From JAHJDO01 sp030671985 [NCBI: bacterium] (GTDB lineage: Bacteria; JAHJDO01), in NCBI GenBank assembly GCA_030671985.1, contig DAOVHI010000076.1, forward strand, positions 1-7,128: a stretch of 7,128 nt of DNA, given 5' to 3'. Positions 5,834-7,128 of this stretch are shown piece after piece (position 1 is the first letter of the stretch; the number at the start of each line of letters is the position of its first letter). Made by a program: the position numbers and the translations under genes. The notes beneath the pieces are model-generated. The model searched no databases and was not told the DNA's origin. It was given only the letters and a program-made list of their open reading frames with translations.

Positions 5834-6419
5834 GGCCTTAAAAAAAGGGGAAGTTATAGTTCTTCCGACTGACACTGTCTATGGTCTTGGGTGCGTGTGT
5901 AACAGTGAACAGTCCACGGATAAGATTTATGATCTAAAAAGCCGGGATCGCAAAAAGCCCTTAATTCTGTTTGTTTCAAATTTAAAGCAAGTGGAAGATA
6001 TTGCTTATGATATTCCGCCAATAGCAAAAGAGCTTATGAACAAGTTCTGGCCCGGTTCGCTCACTATTATCCTAAGAGCGAAAAAACATGTTCCAGTGTC
6101 TCAAGCATGTATCTTTAAAACAGATAAATTCGGCACAATAAGTTTTAGAATACCCAATCATCCAATACCGCAATTTTTAGTAAAGAAATTAGGAGTGCCT
6201 ATCGCTACAACAAGCGCTAATATTTCCGGATATAACTATCAAGCAGCCTCAGTTAAGATGTTGGAGAAAATATTTGAGGATAAAGTAGATATATGTATTG
6301 ATGATAATGAGATACCGATTGGAATAGAATCCACCGTTATAGACTGCAGTGTCAATCCCCCATCAATATTACGTGAAGGTGCTCTAGGAAATCAGATAAG
6401 ATTATACTTAACGCGCTAA
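5805..6419 (+). CDS. tsaC: Threonylcarbamoyl-AMP synthase (TsaC/YrdC family)
   Basis: This enzyme makes threonylcarbamoyl-AMP from L-threonine, bicarbonate and ATP. That is the first step of the t6A modification at position 37 of tRNAs reading ANN codons, and TsaBDE complete the transfer. The 204 residues form a single YrdC domain without the extra C-terminal Sua5 domain, so it is the short TsaC type. Visible motifs are VLPTDTVYGLG (19-29), the nucleotide-binding KSRDRKKPL (45-53), FWPGSLTIIL (81-90), SFRIPNHP (113-120), PIATTSANISG (132-142) and IESTVID (174-180) followed by ILREG. The start is GTG 5805 with AAGGAA upstream, in a 29-bp overlap with pilT, which suggests coupled translation. 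Its TAA stop (6417-6419) overlaps the TAG stop of the convergent oxidase gene. The family call is very secure. Confidence 0.95.
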   Translation: MRINRYSAVEALKKGEVIVLPTDTVYGLGCVCNSEQSTDKIYDLKSRDRKKPLILFVSNLKQVEDIAYDIPPIAKELMNKFWPGSLTIILRAKKHVPVSQACIFKTDKFGTISFRIPNHPIPQFLVKKLGVPIATTSANISGYNYQAASVKMLEKIFEDKVDICIDDNEIPIGIESTVIDCSVNPPSILREGALGNQIRLYLTR

Positions 6420-7128
6420 ACCAACTTCCTAGAAAAGATATTGTCTAATCCCAAGATACAATGCGGGTCAAGAGTCTTCTTAACTTTTACCATTTCTAAG
6501 ATTCCTTTACTGCCGTACATTACTTCCAAATACTTATGCTTTATCTTCCCTATGCCGTGTTCCGCAGACACTGTCCCTCCCATTTCCACTGCTTTCCGGA
6601 TAGCTTTACTGCATATGCCTTTAACTATCATTTTTTCTTTTTCATTCTTTGGAAAAAGATTAAGATGCAGATGGTTTTCTCCAATATGTCCGTAGAGAAC
6701 AAATTGGATATCCACGTCTCTTAGAACCTGTTTGTAAAAATAGAAAAGTTTTTCAAATGATTCATCAGGCACAGCAATATCAAGAGCAATCTTGGGTGAT
6801 TTAATCTCCTTGAAGTAATTTCTTACTTTCTCCGGAAGCTTGTGCCGAAAATCTATAAGCTCCTGGTACCTCTTTTTATCCTGACTTATCCATGTATCAA
6901 TAACTTCATATTTATCCAGAAGATTCAGCCACACATCCAAAGTATTCTCTCCTTCTTCCTCCTCTATATAAAGAGCCGCTGTTGAGTTACTCGGTATGCT
7001 CTGAAAATCGCTTCTTAAAAAATCCAGGCTGTTTTTGTCAAAATATTCTAATGAAACAGGTTTTAGGTCTGAATTATTCTTAATCTCAGAAACAAATTCA
7101 AAAAGTCTCTGTTCATCAGGCAGGAAAA
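6416..7128 (-). CDS. FAD-linked oxidase, GlcD/D-lactate dehydrogenase type, C-terminal part (5' end outside window)
   Basis: This is the C-terminal half of a flavoprotein that oxidises a 2-hydroxyacid such as glycolate or D-lactate. The minus-strand frame stays open from 7126 to the stop at 6416, giving 236 codons without the N-terminal FAD-binding PCMH domain, which must lie beyond base 7128. The codon at 6940 that could be taken for a start is an internal TTG (Leu). The visible part is the FAD-oxidase C-terminal domain: SLEYFDKNSLDFL, an acidic EEEEGE stretch, IALDIAVPDESFEKL, FVLYGHIGENHLHLNLF and GGTVSAEHGIGKIKHKYL, then KKTLDPHCILGLDNIF. The last two blocks correspond to the substrate/metal histidines and the FAD contact of GlcD-like enzymes; GHIGENHLH differs from GHxGDGNxH but similar variants exist in D-lactate dehydrogenases. 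The exact substrate cannot be told. It is convergent with tsaC, and the stop codons overlap. Confidence 0.88.
   Translation of the reverse strand, partial: FLPDEQRLFEFVSEIKNNSDLKPVSLEYFDKNSLDFLRSDFQSIPSNSTAALYIEEEEGENTLDVWLNLLDKYEVIDTWISQDKKRYQELIDFRHKLPEKVRNYFKEIKSPKIALDIAVPDESFEKLFYFYKQVLRDVDIQFVLYGHIGENHLHLNLFPKNEKEKMIVKGICSKAIRKAVEMGGTVSAEHGIGKIKHKYLEVMYGSKGILEMVKVKKTLDPHCILGLDNIFSRKLV

Noticed and set aside
6938-6940. Start codon for a short 174-residue minus-strand protein
   Set aside because: The codon is TTG read as Leu within a frame that stays open to the window edge with family-typical sequence upstream; the gene is simply cut by the window.

Overview
The window is AT-rich bacterial chromosome and runs from the end of the division cluster (ftsA, ftsZ) into pilT, a threonylcarbamoyl-AMP synthase gene and a convergent FAD-linked oxidase gene. 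FtsA/FtsZ division, a PilT ATPase and a possibly lipid-modified exported protein suggest a Gram-negative-type cell. The order ftsA–X–ftsZ–pilT–tsaC and the divergent sequences are compatible with an uncultivated candidate phylum (an Omnitrophota-like lineage is a guess). No rRNA or other firm taxonomic marker is present.

Layout. Bases 2-253 are the last 84 codons of ftsA. ftsZ is usually the next gene, but here it lies about 3.4 kb away at 3615. The gap holds two units. The first (324-2626) is a tight same-strand three-gene cassette: a Schlafen AlbA_2-domain protein, an unnamed protein starting in a 4-bp ATGA overlap, and after 3 bp a DUF5677-like helical protein with an Arg-Asp-x5-His motif resembling the HEPN RNase signature. 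The second (2814-3611) is an exported SGNH/GDSL-like protein with its own sigma70-type promoter placed so close to the ATG that the mRNA may be leaderless. It ends 3 bp before ftsZ.

ftsZ (3615-4724) is intact in its GTPase core and keeps the C-terminal peptide that binds FtsA, with a short linker of about 40 residues. pilT follows after 20 bp with a strong Shine-Dalgarno site. tsaC starts at a GTG inside the end of pilT (29-bp overlap). The last gene, on the minus strand, is the C-terminal part of a GlcD/lactate-dehydrogenase-type FAD oxidase; its stop codon overlaps the tsaC stop and it runs off the window.

Working together. From 2814 to 6419 the genes are packed like one operon (exported protein, ftsZ, pilT, tsaC). 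The promoter at 2779-2807 may therefore be an important local source of ftsZ transcription. The AlbA_2/unknown/DUF5677 cassette looks like an accessory, possibly defence-related, module inserted into a housekeeping locus. It is the best candidate here for an undescribed system, but no function can be proven from sequence alone. No tRNA, rRNA, CRISPR array or transposase gene was seen. No gene-free stretch exceeds 300 bases; the longest is 187 bp (2627-2813).
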